From Parasulfuritortus sp037439465 (GTDB taxonomy: Bacteria; Pseudomonadota; Gammaproteobacteria; Burkholderiales; Thiobacillaceae), in assembly GCA_037439465.1 (NCBI GenBank), contig JBBIVX010000009.1, positions 28,986 through 92,985 of the forward strand: a stretch of 64,000 nucleotides of DNA, written 5' to 3'. A program made the translations under genes and the position numbers. The first letter of the stretch is position 1, and every line of letters starts with the position of its first letter. The notes below the pieces were generated by a model. That model was not told the DNA's origin. It did not search any database and saw nothing but the letters and a program-made list of their open reading frames with translations. Shown here one piece after another: positions 1 through 6,676 of the stretch.

Positions 1-333
1 GGTAACGTCTGGATGAGCGGTCAACTGGTCGGCGCCTGGAAGTGGAAATGGGCCATTACCCTCCTCCACCTGGGCATGGTCGGCATGGTCATGGGCATGC
101 TCGTCTCCGGTTACGAACAATCCCAGATCGAGCGCGCCATCGAGGGCTCCACCTGGGCCGGCTACTTCGCCGCGCAGGGCCATCCGTGGTTCGTGCAGGG
201 CCTGTACTGGCGCCAGATATTCGGCTGGGTGTTTGCGGCCGGGTTCGTCCTGCTGGCATGGGACCTGATGACCATCGGCAAACGCGAAACACGGCCCATG
301 GCGCAGCACCAAGAGGCGGCCGTCATTGCCTGA
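1..333 (+). CDS. Heme-copper oxidase subunit I-like protein, C-terminal end (partial)
   Basis: The frame is open from the first base, so this is the 3' end of a longer gene entering from the left. The visible 110 residues hold two hydrophobic spans joined by an aromatic loop (YWRQIFGWVF) and end in a short charged tail. This resembles the last membrane helices of subunit I in the cbb3/NO-reductase branch of heme-copper oxidases, integral membrane proteins that reduce O2 or NO. The heme and copper ligands lie outside the window, so the branch cannot be settled. A terminator follows 40 bases downstream, so it ends its operon. It is separate from the full cbb3 operon at 37886-41142. Confidence 0.55.
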   Translation, partial: GNVWMSGQLVGAWKWKWAITLLHLGMVGMVMGMLVSGYEQSQIERAIEGSTWAGYFAAQGHPWFVQGLYWRQIFGWVFAAGFVLLAWDLMTIGKRETRPMAQHQEAAVIA

Positions 334-372
334 CAAAACATTCAACGAGACCGTTCTCCTCTCGGTCCACTC

Positions 373-399
373 AGCCCGCCCTCCGGCGGGCTTTTTTTT
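373..399 (+). terminator. Rho-independent terminator after the oxidase-like gene
   Basis: A perfect 8-bp stem AGCCCGCC/GGCGGGCT with loop CTCC is followed directly by a run of eight T. It lies just downstream of the partial oxidase gene and closes that transcript. Confidence 0.85.
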
Positions 400-467
400 G
401 CGCCCGTGCCCTTGACGGTGATTGCTACGGTTTGGCAACACCTTCGCCGCCGGATCAAGGAGATGTC

Positions 468-503
468 ATGGAAGCATTAGCTCGATGGCCGCAGCCGCGT
501 TAA
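468..503 (+). CDS. Possible 11-codon mini-ORF upstream of an exported protein
   Basis: ATG at 468 is preceded by a strong Shine-Dalgarno AAGGAG (457-462) at 5-nt spacing and opens an 11-codon frame (MEALARWPQPR) ending in TAA. It sits between the terminator at 373-399 and the gene at 562. It could be a leader peptide or a chance match; only the ribosome-binding signal and the short frame support it. The rest of 400-561 holds a small hairpin TATCC-TGA-GGATA (544-556) overlapping the ribosome-binding region of the next gene, and nothing else I recognise. Confidence 0.2.
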   Translation: MEALARWPQPR

Positions 504-561
504 CATAAAAATCGTTGGGCAGCGGCTCCGTCGCTGGCACCCCTATCCTGAGGATACCGAG

Positions 562-1158
562 ATGAAACGATCGCAGCCGTTGTGGGCTTGTCTACTGGTC
601 GCGGCCTATTCCTTGACCAGCGCCAGCCCCGCCTGGAGTACCCCTCAGCCGCGCAAGCACGGCCATCGAGGCATGGCCCACAAGCAGAAGGTGGTCCCCC
701 ATAGGCTGGCGGCCAGGGCGCCAGCTGCCGCGGCATCCAAGCCCATTGTCATCCTGCCTGCCATGATGGCGGCATCGCTGGCGGCCCCGGTCATGGCGGT
801 TGCCCTGCCAGCGCCTGCGGCGCCGGTGACCGTGCCGGCCAGGGGCAATCCCTACCTGGCCTACCAGCAACCGTTGGCGCCAGTGTCTCCGGTCAAGAGC
901 CTCGGCGCGGTGATCGACGGCATCAAGCTGGCGTTGCCCAGCCTGCCTGGCGATGGGCAATCGCTGCTGCCGCATATCCAGACCGTATACCCGACTGGCG
1001 AAAAACCGCTGGTGGTGCTGACCTTCAAATGCCCGACCGAGCTGATCGGTATCACACCGATGCCGATCAAGGCCTTGCATGAGCTGGTGAACCTGGGGAT
1101 GGACGGCGTCAACCGCAGCAACCTGCTCTCCTTCAACCTGCAGCAGGTCTGCCAATAA
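562..1158 (+). CDS. Exported protein of unknown function (198 aa)
   Basis: I do not recognise the family. The N-terminus is a convincing signal peptide: basic MKR, a hydrophobic stretch to about residue 20, and an A-x-A-like cleavage region near SPAWS. A low-complexity Ala/Pro/Val-rich linker (about 50-100) follows, then a more ordinary domain (about 105-198) with two cysteines (FKCPTE and the C-terminal QQVCQ), which could form a disulfide in the periplasm. ATG is preceded by AGGA in a small hairpin. It converges on the TauD-type gene at 1176. Coding status rests on the signal peptide, the ribosome site and sustained codon bias. Confidence 0.65.
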   Translation: MKRSQPLWACLLVAAYSLTSASPAWSTPQPRKHGHRGMAHKQKVVPHRLAARAPAAAASKPIVILPAMMAASLAAPVMAVALPAPAAPVTVPARGNPYLAYQQPLAPVSPVKSLGAVIDGIKLALPSLPGDGQSLLPHIQTVYPTGEKPLVVLTFKCPTELIGITPMPIKALHELVNLGMDGVNRSNLLSFNLQQVCQ

Positions 1159-1175
1159 CCGGCCACCGGCGCGGC

Positions 1176-2075
1176 TCAGCGCCGCAGATCGCGAATGCGG
1201 TCGTGGTAACGGGCGCGGTAGAGCAATCGGCGGCGTTCCGGGCTGTCGGTGAAGCCGTCGCGAGTATGCAGCACGTTGTTGCAGAGAAGGCCCATGCCCG
1301 GCTGCATCTTCAGGCGGAACCAGCCGGCCGGTTGACTGGCCAGCAAATCCTCGATGGCCCGCACGGCAGCCAGAGTAGTCGGGTCATCCTTCCAGACTAT
1401 GCTCTTGGTGCGGGCGGTGTAGCGCAGATGCAGGCCGCCGCTGGCGGCATCCACCAGGAATACCGGGCCGGGCTCGGCCGGCCGCTCGCCGTCGATCTCA
1501 TCGACCCGTGCCGGGATGGTCATGGCGTCAGCCGCCATCAGGGCGCGGATGAAGTCCGGGTTGCCCTCGCGCAGGTGTATGTAGGCCAGTTCGTGATCGT
1601 ATAACTCATTGTCACCGCCCTCGCTTGCCGCGCGCACGCAATGCAGGGTCATAGCCAGGATGCGCCGGGATTCCGGGTTGTAATAGCCGTCGGTGTGCCA
1701 GCGGATGCGGTGATGGGTGTAAGGAATGAAATCACCGCGCTTCTGGCCATCCTCTTCGCGCGGCGTCAAGCTGGAGATGCCGTCTTCGTCGGCCAGCCAG
1801 TTGGCGTCGAGATGAGTGAGGCCAAACTGGGCCGAAAGCGCGCGCACGGCGTCCTTGTCCTCGGCCTCGCCCAGTGCGGTGGCGTAGATGGCCATGTTGC
1901 ACTTGGCGACGCGATCCAGCAGCGCGCGATATTCGGTTTCGCTCAGAGCATGCGGATCACGCACCGCGACGATGAGTTCCTCACCTCTGGTTGGATAGCC
2001 GGCAAGCTTGGCGTCGCGCCAGCGCTGGTAGCCGGATTCATTGTCGGGATGGAATGGGCTGTCGAGAGGGATCAT
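1176..2075 (-). CDS. TauD/TfdA-family Fe(II)/2-oxoglutarate dioxygenase
   Basis: This is a 299-residue non-heme iron oxygenase. The iron triad is visible: His127-x-Asp129 in RWHTDGYY and distal His270 in VLHTRDGF, followed by an Arg-rich segment (about 283-290) that usually binds the 2-oxoglutarate carboxylate. Family members hydroxylate substrates such as taurine, sulfonates, sulfate esters or gamma-butyrobetaine; the substrate here cannot be read from sequence. It is the last gene of the minus-strand set divergent from dsrA, so a role on an organosulfur or small thiol substrate is attractive but only inferred. No ribosome site is evident because repeat words precede the ATG. Confidence 0.82.
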   Translation of the reverse strand: MIPLDSPFHPDNESGYQRWRDAKLAGYPTRGEELIVAVRDPHALSETEYRALLDRVAKCNMAIYATALGEAEDKDAVRALSAQFGLTHLDANWLADEDGISSLTPREEDGQKRGDFIPYTHHRIRWHTDGYYNPESRRILAMTLHCVRAASEGGDNELYDHELAYIHLREGNPDFIRALMAADAMTIPARVDEIDGERPAEPGPVFLVDAASGGLHLRYTARTKSIVWKDDPTTLAAVRAIEDLLASQPAGWFRLKMQPGMGLLCNNVLHTRDGFTDSPERRRLLYRARYHDRIRDLRR

Positions 2076-2080
2076 TTCGA

Positions 2081-2168
2081 GTGAGGGGCGAGGTATTAGG
2101 GGTAAGGTGTTAGGGATGAGGAGGAATGGGGTGGGTGCGGGAGTTGCCCCTCACGCCTCACCCCTCAC
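2081..2168. repeat. Intergenic repeat-word element A
   Basis: The left arm GTGAGGGGCGAGG (2081-2093) pairs with the right arm CCTCACCCCTCAC (2156-2168) at 12 of 13 positions, with a purine-rich interior. The word CTCACCCCTCAC recurs at 59825-59836, CGCCTCACCCCT recurs at 60923-60934, and CCTCACGCCTC recurs at 30016-30026. The right arm encodes the last codons of the neighbouring 195-aa protein. One of at least seven related sites in the window. Confidence 0.6.
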
Positions 2169-2738
2169 CGGATAGAAGCCATCCACCTGCTTCTTCACCG
2201 TGCCCAGTATTTCAGGCATCTCGATGTCCATGATCTGATCCTGGATCCAGGTCTGGTCTGTCTTTTCCATGTCCTCGCGTATCTGCAGACTGAGGAAACG
2301 CAAGGCCTGGAAACTGGGCCGGTCATCCGGGAAGTCATAATGGGCGTACTCGGTCATGCGGCTGTTGAGCAAGTCAATATAGCCTTGCTGGTAATCATAG
2401 TCGGGATCCTTGGCGCCCTCGGTGAAGTCGAGGACGTTGTCTTCCATGATTTCGGCGAGGCGAACACCCAGGGCGCTGACCAGTTCGCCGCGGCCGGCGG
2501 TGCTCAGTCGCGGGAAGACCAGACGATCGACATAATGCACGGCAAAGGCCGTCAGTTCGGCGATGATCTTGAAACCGCGCTGCGGCGTGATGATGTCGTA
2601 ATCGGCGCGGGACAGGTTGTCGAGGCTGCGATCGGCCATGCGCCAGATGGTGGTGGCCAGCGCGCCGGCAATCTCCCCAACAGGGTGTTCGCCTTCCTTC
2701 TTGAACCAGACCGTCTTGACGCGGGTAGGGGCAGCCAT
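2151..2738 (-). CDS. Conserved-looking helical protein of unknown function, dsr-linked (195 aa)
   Basis: I do not recognise a named family. The protein is soluble, with no signal peptide or membrane span, and rich in acidic and aromatic residues in a pattern typical of an all-helical fold. The ATG directly abuts the stop of the upstream sulfurtransferase gene (TGAATG), so translation is probably coupled. It lies in the set shared by the Cas6-like, RspA and TauD genes. The last five codons (VRGEA) are made of an intergenic repeat word, so the ancestral C-terminus may have been different. It contains no cysteine, which argues against a direct persulfide carrier. Confidence 0.75.
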   Translation of the reverse strand: MAAPTRVKTVWFKKEGEHPVGEIAGALATTIWRMADRSLDNLSRADYDIITPQRGFKIIAELTAFAVHYVDRLVFPRLSTAGRGELVSALGVRLAEIMEDNVLDFTEGAKDPDYDYQQGYIDLLNSRMTEYAHYDFPDDRPSFQALRFLSLQIREDMEKTDQTWIQDQIMDIEMPEILGTVKKQVDGFYPVRGEA

Positions 2739-3590
2739 TCATTCACCTGTGGCGACGGGTCGGGACGGATCGGTGATCCATTCGCTCCAGGAACCGACAT
2801 AAAGGCGTGAGCCAGACAGCCCGGCAATCTCCATGGCCAGGACATTGTGGCAGGCGGTGACGCCGGAGCCGCACATGTGGATCACGTCGGACGGTGCCCG
2901 CCCCTTGAGCAGGGCCTGGTAGTTCTCGCGCAGTGCCTCGGGCGGCAAATAGGTGCCGTCGAGATCGAGATTTTCCTCGAAGTTCCAGTTGACGGCGCCG
3001 GGCACATGTCCGGCGACCGGGTCGAGCGGCTCATATTCGCCGCTGAAACGGCGCTCGGGCCGCGCGTCGAGAATGAGCCTGTCGCCGCTTTGCATGGCAC
3101 GCATGACCTCGTCGGCCGCTACGTACAGGCTGCTCTCGGGCAGGCTGGCACAAGCGCCCTTGCCCTCGGTTACGGTCACCTCATGGGTAGTGGGACGGTG
3201 TTCCCGCAGCCATTTGGGATAACCGCCGTCAAGCAGGGCCGCGCCCGGATGTCCCAGCCAGCGCAACAGCCACCACAAACGCACGGCCATGGCGCCGAAA
3301 CTGTCGTCATACACCACCACCTGTTTGTTGACGCCCACGCCCCAGCGGCACAGTTTGTCGGTCAGTACATTCACATCGGGCAATGGATGCCGCCCCAGGC
3401 CCGGCCCCGGCGGCGCCGCCAGGTCAGCGTCGAGATGGGCATAGCGGGCGCCGGGGATGTGGCTTTTCAGATAGGCCTGGCGGCCAGCCTCGGCATCGGT
3501 CAGGGTGAAGCGACAATCGATGACGACCCAGTGCGGGTCATCGAGATGACGAGCCAGATCGTCGGTGGAAACGAGAGTGGTGTAGAACAT
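2739..3590 (-). CDS. sseA: Sulfurtransferase, SseA/3-mercaptopyruvate type (two rhodanese domains)
   Basis: The 283-residue protein has two tandem rhodanese folds: an N-terminal inactive one (about 5-125) and a C-terminal catalytic one (about 155-280). Catalytic Cys240 lies in the loop CGSGVTAC. The CGSGVTA form is typical of 3-mercaptopyruvate sulfurtransferases rather than classic thiosulfate rhodaneses, which have CRKGVTA-like loops. It has no signal peptide and is probably cytoplasmic, where it could load sulfane sulfur onto TusA, DsrEFH or DsrC-type acceptors. A second cysteine follows seven residues later. It lies between rspA and the 195-aa gene in the minus-strand set. Confidence 0.85.
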   Translation of the reverse strand: MFYTTLVSTDDLARHLDDPHWVVIDCRFTLTDAEAGRQAYLKSHIPGARYAHLDADLAAPPGPGLGRHPLPDVNVLTDKLCRWGVGVNKQVVVYDDSFGAMAVRLWWLLRWLGHPGAALLDGGYPKWLREHRPTTHEVTVTEGKGACASLPESSLYVAADEVMRAMQSGDRLILDARPERRFSGEYEPLDPVAGHVPGAVNWNFEENLDLDGTYLPPEALRENYQALLKGRAPSDVIHMCGSGVTACHNVLAMEIAGLSGSRLYVGSWSEWITDPSRPVATGE

Positions 3591-3610
3591 AAATTCAGTG
3601 ACGTATTACG

Positions 3611-3724
3611 CGTGACGAGCGACGGGGGTGGCTTGCCGTCCCGTCACTCGTGACCCGTCGCGGCGATGGGTTCGAAGACGGCGAGGACAAGTGGAGCGAG
3701 GCTTTGCAGCCGTCACTCGTCACC
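3611..3724. repeat. Intergenic repeat-word element B
   Basis: The spacer between sseA and rspA is built from repeated words. CGTGACGAGCGACGGG (3611-3626) is nearly complementary to the stretch around 3640-3655, and TCACTCGTCAC (3713-3723) recurs exactly twice in the dsrR-cysG gap (18163-18173 and 18178-18188). It belongs to the same dispersed family as elements A and C to G. Confidence 0.55.
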
Positions 3725-3728
3725 GCGC

Positions 3729-4061
3729 TTAATAGCCGCCCTTGCCGAACGGCTTGGGCAGGCCAGCCACCTTGGAAGCCTGACGATTCGGTTGTTTCGG
3801 GAACAACTCGTAGAGCCTCTTCTTCCAGTCGGTGCCGGGATGCTCTTCATCGAGTTCCAGCACCATGTTGCGAAAGTTGGGGGTATGGCCATCCTCTTGG
3901 TACTTGCGCCGCAAGAAGTTGATGACTTGCCAGTGCTCATCGGTCAGCTTGATACCTTCGGCCTCGGCGATGATCGGCACGATCTCGTCGCTGAAGTTGG
4001 CTTCGGTCAGAAAGTCCTCGTCATCGACTTCCACTTCTTCGCCGTTCAATACGTATGCCAC
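3729..4061 (-). CDS. rspA: DsrC/TusE-family protein lacking both C-terminal cysteines (RspA type)
   Basis: The 110-residue sequence aligns along its length with the DsrC encoded at 8948-9283 (shared cores LTDxHWxVINFLR and KxLYELFP...AGLPKP). The protein contains no cysteine at all: the arm that in DsrC carries Cys-x10-Cys reads RQASKVAGLPKPFGKGGY here. DsrC relatives without the redox cysteines have been named RspA and proposed to be regulatory, since they cannot form the persulfide or trisulfide. It sits 42 bases after the Cas6-like gene in the set divergent from dsrA. A role in sensing or competing with DsrC is an inference. Confidence 0.85.
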   Translation of the reverse strand: MAYVLNGEEVEVDDEDFLTEANFSDEIVPIIAEAEGIKLTDEHWQVINFLRRKYQEDGHTPNFRNMVLELDEEHPGTDWKKRLYELFPKQPNRQASKVAGLPKPFGKGGY

Positions 4062-4103
4062 GATGGTTCTCCTTTCTCGGGTTACACAAATTGCGGCCGG
4101 CGC

Positions 4104-4757
4104 TCAACCGGTCGCGACTGCCTTGATGGATTTATGGGGGATGAATATGCCACAGCCCTGGCCGCGATACAGCCCCAACCCGGTCTCCTGCAGATGCAGC
4201 GACTCCTGCGGATCGACATCATGCAGCATGAGGCTATAGCCCGCCACCTCTCCCTCGGGAAGGTGCATGGTACGCTTCTTGCCGGGGATGAGTCCGCCGT
4301 GCACGCTGATTTTTTCCAGTTGTGCTTCTGCCTCAACCAGGAAGGCCAACTCATCGTCCACGCCCAACGCCACGAAATGTGAGTACAGCGTGGCAAAGGG
4401 GGCTAGCCTTTTTTCTTTCATCTCGCCAATCAGCAATTCACCGGTCCCCAGATCGAGGCGCATACCCACCAGCGCGCGGGCGTCGGCGAGTCGTTCCACC
4501 GGCAAACGCAGCACCAGCTTCACCCGGCGGTTGACAACCAAATTGTCGTTGCGGCCGGAGGGTGCACCATGCACCGGATGGATAGCCAGCTCCGGCACCT
4601 CTCGCAACCAAGGCAGCAACCCGACCAGGGCAGCGTGCAAGACATAGCCATGATCCGCGGGGATCTCCCCGGCGGGCAGATCGAACTGGACATCGACGAT
4701 GCGCGGGACGTAATCGAAGCTCTTGATGGCTTCCCACTCCGGGTTGTACATGCGCAC
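4104..4757 (-). CDS. Orphan Cas6/Cmx6-like (type I-MYXAN) CRISPR RNA endonuclease-like protein
   Basis: The 217-residue protein has Cas6-type features: an N-terminal region with His36 and His41 around HGYVLHAALVGLLPWL, a middle RAMP-like segment, and a C-terminal glycine-rich loop (about 193-203, GLGLYRGQGCG) followed by FIPHKSI. Cas6 proteins cut CRISPR precursor RNA in the repeat stem. No CRISPR array or other cas gene is visible in 64 kb; the neighbours are sulfur-oxidation genes, so a different RNA target is likely if it is active. I chose GTG 4757 because AAGGAG (4765-4770) is 7 nt away; ATG 4751 is the alternative. It starts 2 nt after the preceding 79-aa gene. Family assignment is from recalled resemblance, not a search. 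Confidence 0.7.
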   Translation of the reverse strand: MRMYNPEWEAIKSFDYVPRIVDVQFDLPAGEIPADHGYVLHAALVGLLPWLREVPELAIHPVHGAPSGRNDNLVVNRRVKLVLRLPVERLADARALVGMRLDLGTGELLIGEMKEKRLAPFATLYSHFVALGVDDELAFLVEAEAQLEKISVHGGLIPGKKRTMHLPEGEVAGYSLMLHDVDPQESLHLQETGLGLYRGQGCGIFIPHKSIKAVATG

Positions 4758-4759
4758 GT

Positions 4760-4999
4760 TCAGTCTCCTTGTCCGGTCGGGGTATCGACCGCCAAGGGGG
4801 CCGCCCACTCTGCCATCGCCTCCGCCCAATATTTGGCGGTCACCGGGTCCACATCGAAGATGGTGAAGCGAGCGCCACGTTCCCGGATGCGCAACCGCAG
4901 CATCGGCGTCCCGCCGGCGGCGTAGTCCACCTGCTGCAATTCGATCTCCTGGTTGCCGTAGGGGTTGCGAAACTTCGTCAACGAGGTGATCCGGTCCAT
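4760..4999 (-). CDS. Small conserved-looking protein, dsr-linked (79 aa)
   Basis: First gene of the minus-strand set and divergent from dsrA. The start is ATG 4999 (MDRITSLTKFRNPYGNQEIE), with only a weak AGAG upstream. The compact sequence has predicted beta strands (IELQQVDYA, MLRLRIRERGARFTIFDVD) and one terminal helix (TAKYWAEAMAEWA), and lacks cysteine. I do not recognise a functional family. Its stop is 2 nt from the GTG of the Cas6-like gene, so the two are probably translationally coupled and may form a complex. An upstream in-frame extension to 5050 would give 96 residues but has no ribosome site. Confidence 0.75.
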   Translation of the reverse strand: MDRITSLTKFRNPYGNQEIELQQVDYAAGGTPMLRLRIRERGARFTIFDVDPVTAKYWAEAMAEWAAPLAVDTPTGQGD

Positions 5000-5081
5000 A
5001 ATGCGCGCTCTGATATTACCAACGCAGAGATATATGGCATCAAACGGCAAGCATTGGCATTACCGTTAAAGGGTAAAGACA

Positions 5082-5099
5082 CCTACCCGATCGGGTAGG
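5082..5099. promoter_or_regulatory. Perfect 18-bp palindrome in the dsr divergent intergenic region
   Basis: CCTACCCGA is followed directly by its exact reverse complement TCGGGTAGG. It lies between the divergent starts at 4999 (minus) and 5268 (plus), a good place for one dimeric regulator to control both transcripts. It has no spacer and no T-run, so an operator is more likely than a terminator. The protein that binds it is unknown; no regulator gene is encoded alongside. Confidence 0.55.
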
Positions 5100-5147
5100 C
5101 AATAACTACCCCCCACGAATAGGCGTAAAGCTCCCCCAACGGAATGA

Positions 5148-5176
5148 TGGCCAAGCGCATCAGCACCCCCTAATAT
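5148..5176 (+). promoter_or_regulatory. Candidate sigma70-type promoter of the dsr operon
   Basis: TGGCCA (5148-5153), a 17-nt spacer and TAATAT (5171-5176) each match 4 of 6 consensus bases. This would give a leader of about 85 nt before dsrA, with the palindrome upstream of the -35. A weak match offered as the best candidate in this gap. Confidence 0.3.
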
Positions 5177-5267
5177 GTCGCCACAAATCTCGTGCCGGCA
5201 AGGTGCGCACGGGTAGCGTGAAGGTAGTGACGACAGATCGTTTCGCAAGACCTAATAGGAGATACAG

Positions 5268-6569
5268 ATGGCTAAGAAAATGCACGACACGCCGAATCTG
5301 GACGAGCTGGAAAAGGGTCGCTGGCCCAGCTTTGTCACCGGCATTAAGCGCCTGGCGAAAGACAACGACATGATGGTCGACCTGCTCGGCCAACTGGAAA
5401 CCTCCTACAAGACCCGCTTCGGTTACTGGAAGGGCGGCACGGTCGGTGTAGTCGGCTATGGCGGCGGCGTGATCCCCCGTTTCACCGAACTGAAAAACGA
5501 AGACGGCACCCCCAAGTTTCCCGAGGCCGCCGAGTTCCATACCCTGCGTATCATCCCCCCCGCCGGCATGCACTACACCTCTGACCTGCTGCGTCAGTTG
5601 TGCGATGCCTGGACCGAAACCGGCGGCTCCGGCCTGATCGCCCTGCATGGCCAATCCGGTGACATCATGTTCCAGGGCATCAAGACCGCCGACGTTCAGC
5701 GCGCCTTCGACCGCTTCAACGAAATGGGCTTTGACATGGGTGGCGCCGGCCCGGCGCTGCGTACCTCCATGTCCTGCGTCGGCGCTGCCCGCTGCGAAAT
5801 GTCTTGTTACGACGAAGCCCGCGCCCTGCGCGTCGTCGTCAACAACAACATCGACGACATGCACCGTCCGTCCCTGCCCTACAAGTTCAAGTTCAAGTTC
5901 TCCGGCTGCCCCAACGACTGCACCAACTCCATCCAGCGTTCCGACATGGCCACCATCGGCACCTGGCGTGACAGCATTCGTGCTGACGAGAAGCTGGCCC
6001 GCGCCTGGATGGCCGACCACAGCATGGAAGACCTGATCAACATGGTCATCAACCATTGCCCGACCAAGGCCATCCAGCTAACCAAGAACGACGGCAAGGC
6101 CGCTGCCGAGGGCATGACCAAGGTCGCCGTCTCCGATGCCAACTGCCTCGAGATCGACAACCACAACTGCGTACGCTGCATGCACTGCCTGAACGTCATG
6201 CCCGGCGCACTCCTGCCTGGCAAGGACAAGGGTGTCACTATTCTGGTCGGTGGCAAGAGCGTCCTCAAGATCGGCACTTCCCTGGGCACCGTGATCGTTC
6301 CCTTTATGAAGATGGAATCGGACGAGGACTTCGAGAAGCTGAACAACCTGTCGCGCAACATTCTCGACTTCTTTGCTGAAAATGCCCTCGAACACGAGCG
6401 TACCGGCGAGATGATCGAGCGCATCGGCCTGGTCAACTTCCTGGAAGGCCTCGACATCGAGGTCGATCCCAGCATGATCAATCACCCGCGCACCAATCCT
6501 TACATCCGCATGGATGACTGGGACGAGGAAGCGGCGAAGTGGAACGAACGCAAGGCCTCTGCCGCGTAA
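5268..6569 (+). CDS. dsrA: Reverse dissimilatory sulfite reductase, alpha subunit
   Basis: The 433-residue DsrA forms the cytoplasmic alpha2beta2 siroheme enzyme that oxidises DsrC-bound sulfur to sulfite in sulfur oxidisers. The siroheme/[4Fe-4S] cysteines are visible as Cys170-x5-Cys176 and Cys214-x3-Cys218. An inserted ferredoxin domain carries Cys264 and Cys301-x2-Cys304-x2-Cys307. The start is fixed by AGGAGA seven bases before ATG. First gene of a long cotranscribed-looking run with cysG, which supplies siroheme, at the far end. A hairpin follows its stop. Oxidative direction is inferred from dsrEFH and dsrL, which sulfate reducers generally lack. Confidence 0.98.
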   Translation: MAKKMHDTPNLDELEKGRWPSFVTGIKRLAKDNDMMVDLLGQLETSYKTRFGYWKGGTVGVVGYGGGVIPRFTELKNEDGTPKFPEAAEFHTLRIIPPAGMHYTSDLLRQLCDAWTETGGSGLIALHGQSGDIMFQGIKTADVQRAFDRFNEMGFDMGGAGPALRTSMSCVGAARCEMSCYDEARALRVVVNNNIDDMHRPSLPYKFKFKFSGCPNDCTNSIQRSDMATIGTWRDSIRADEKLARAWMADHSMEDLINMVINHCPTKAIQLTKNDGKAAAEGMTKVAVSDANCLEIDNHNCVRCMHCLNVMPGALLPGKDKGVTILVGGKSVLKIGTSLGTVIVPFMKMESDEDFEKLNNLSRNILDFFAENALEHERTGEMIERIGLVNFLEGLDIEVDPSMINHPRTNPYIRMDDWDEEAAKWNERKASAA

Positions 6570-6580
6570 CGTACCGGGTT

Positions 6581-6618
6581 GCCTGATCGGGGTTGGCCCT
6601 ATGGCCGGCCCGGCAGGC
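6581..6618 (+). other. Hairpin between dsrA and dsrB
   Basis: GGTTGGCC (6591-6598) pairs with GGCCGGCC (6603-6610) over 8 bp, including two G-U pairs, around loop CTAT. An outer GCCTG/CAGGC pair closes it. No T-run follows, so it looks like an mRNA-stabilising or processing structure. Confidence 0.5.
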
Positions 6619-6676
6619 TGAAGATAGCAGATACCTGCATCTTAAAGTTTTCTGATCTCACTAGTTGGAGACAAGC

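Noticed and set aside
4104..4999. CRISPR array or further cas genes near the Cas6-like gene
   Set aside because: I looked for regularly spaced identical repeats on both sides and found none; the short intergenic words elsewhere are irregular and have no unique spacers.
4760..5050. Longer 96-aa start for the small dsr-linked protein
   Set aside because: The extra 17 residues from ATG 5050 have no ribosome site and read unlike a protein start; ATG 4999 is preferred.
5082..5099. IscR-type operator assignment for the 18-bp palindrome
   Set aside because: The half-site resembles part of IscR boxes, but those have a central spacer that is missing here, so I left the binding protein unnamed.
5160..6056. 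Long minus-strand open frame opposite dsrA (298 codons)
   Set aside because: It is a by-product of GC-rich codon use in dsrA; the translation is Gly/Val/Asp-rich low complexity, and dsrA on the other strand is certain. Similar long frames opposite dsrB, dsrL, hrpA, leuA and ilvB were rejected for the same reason.
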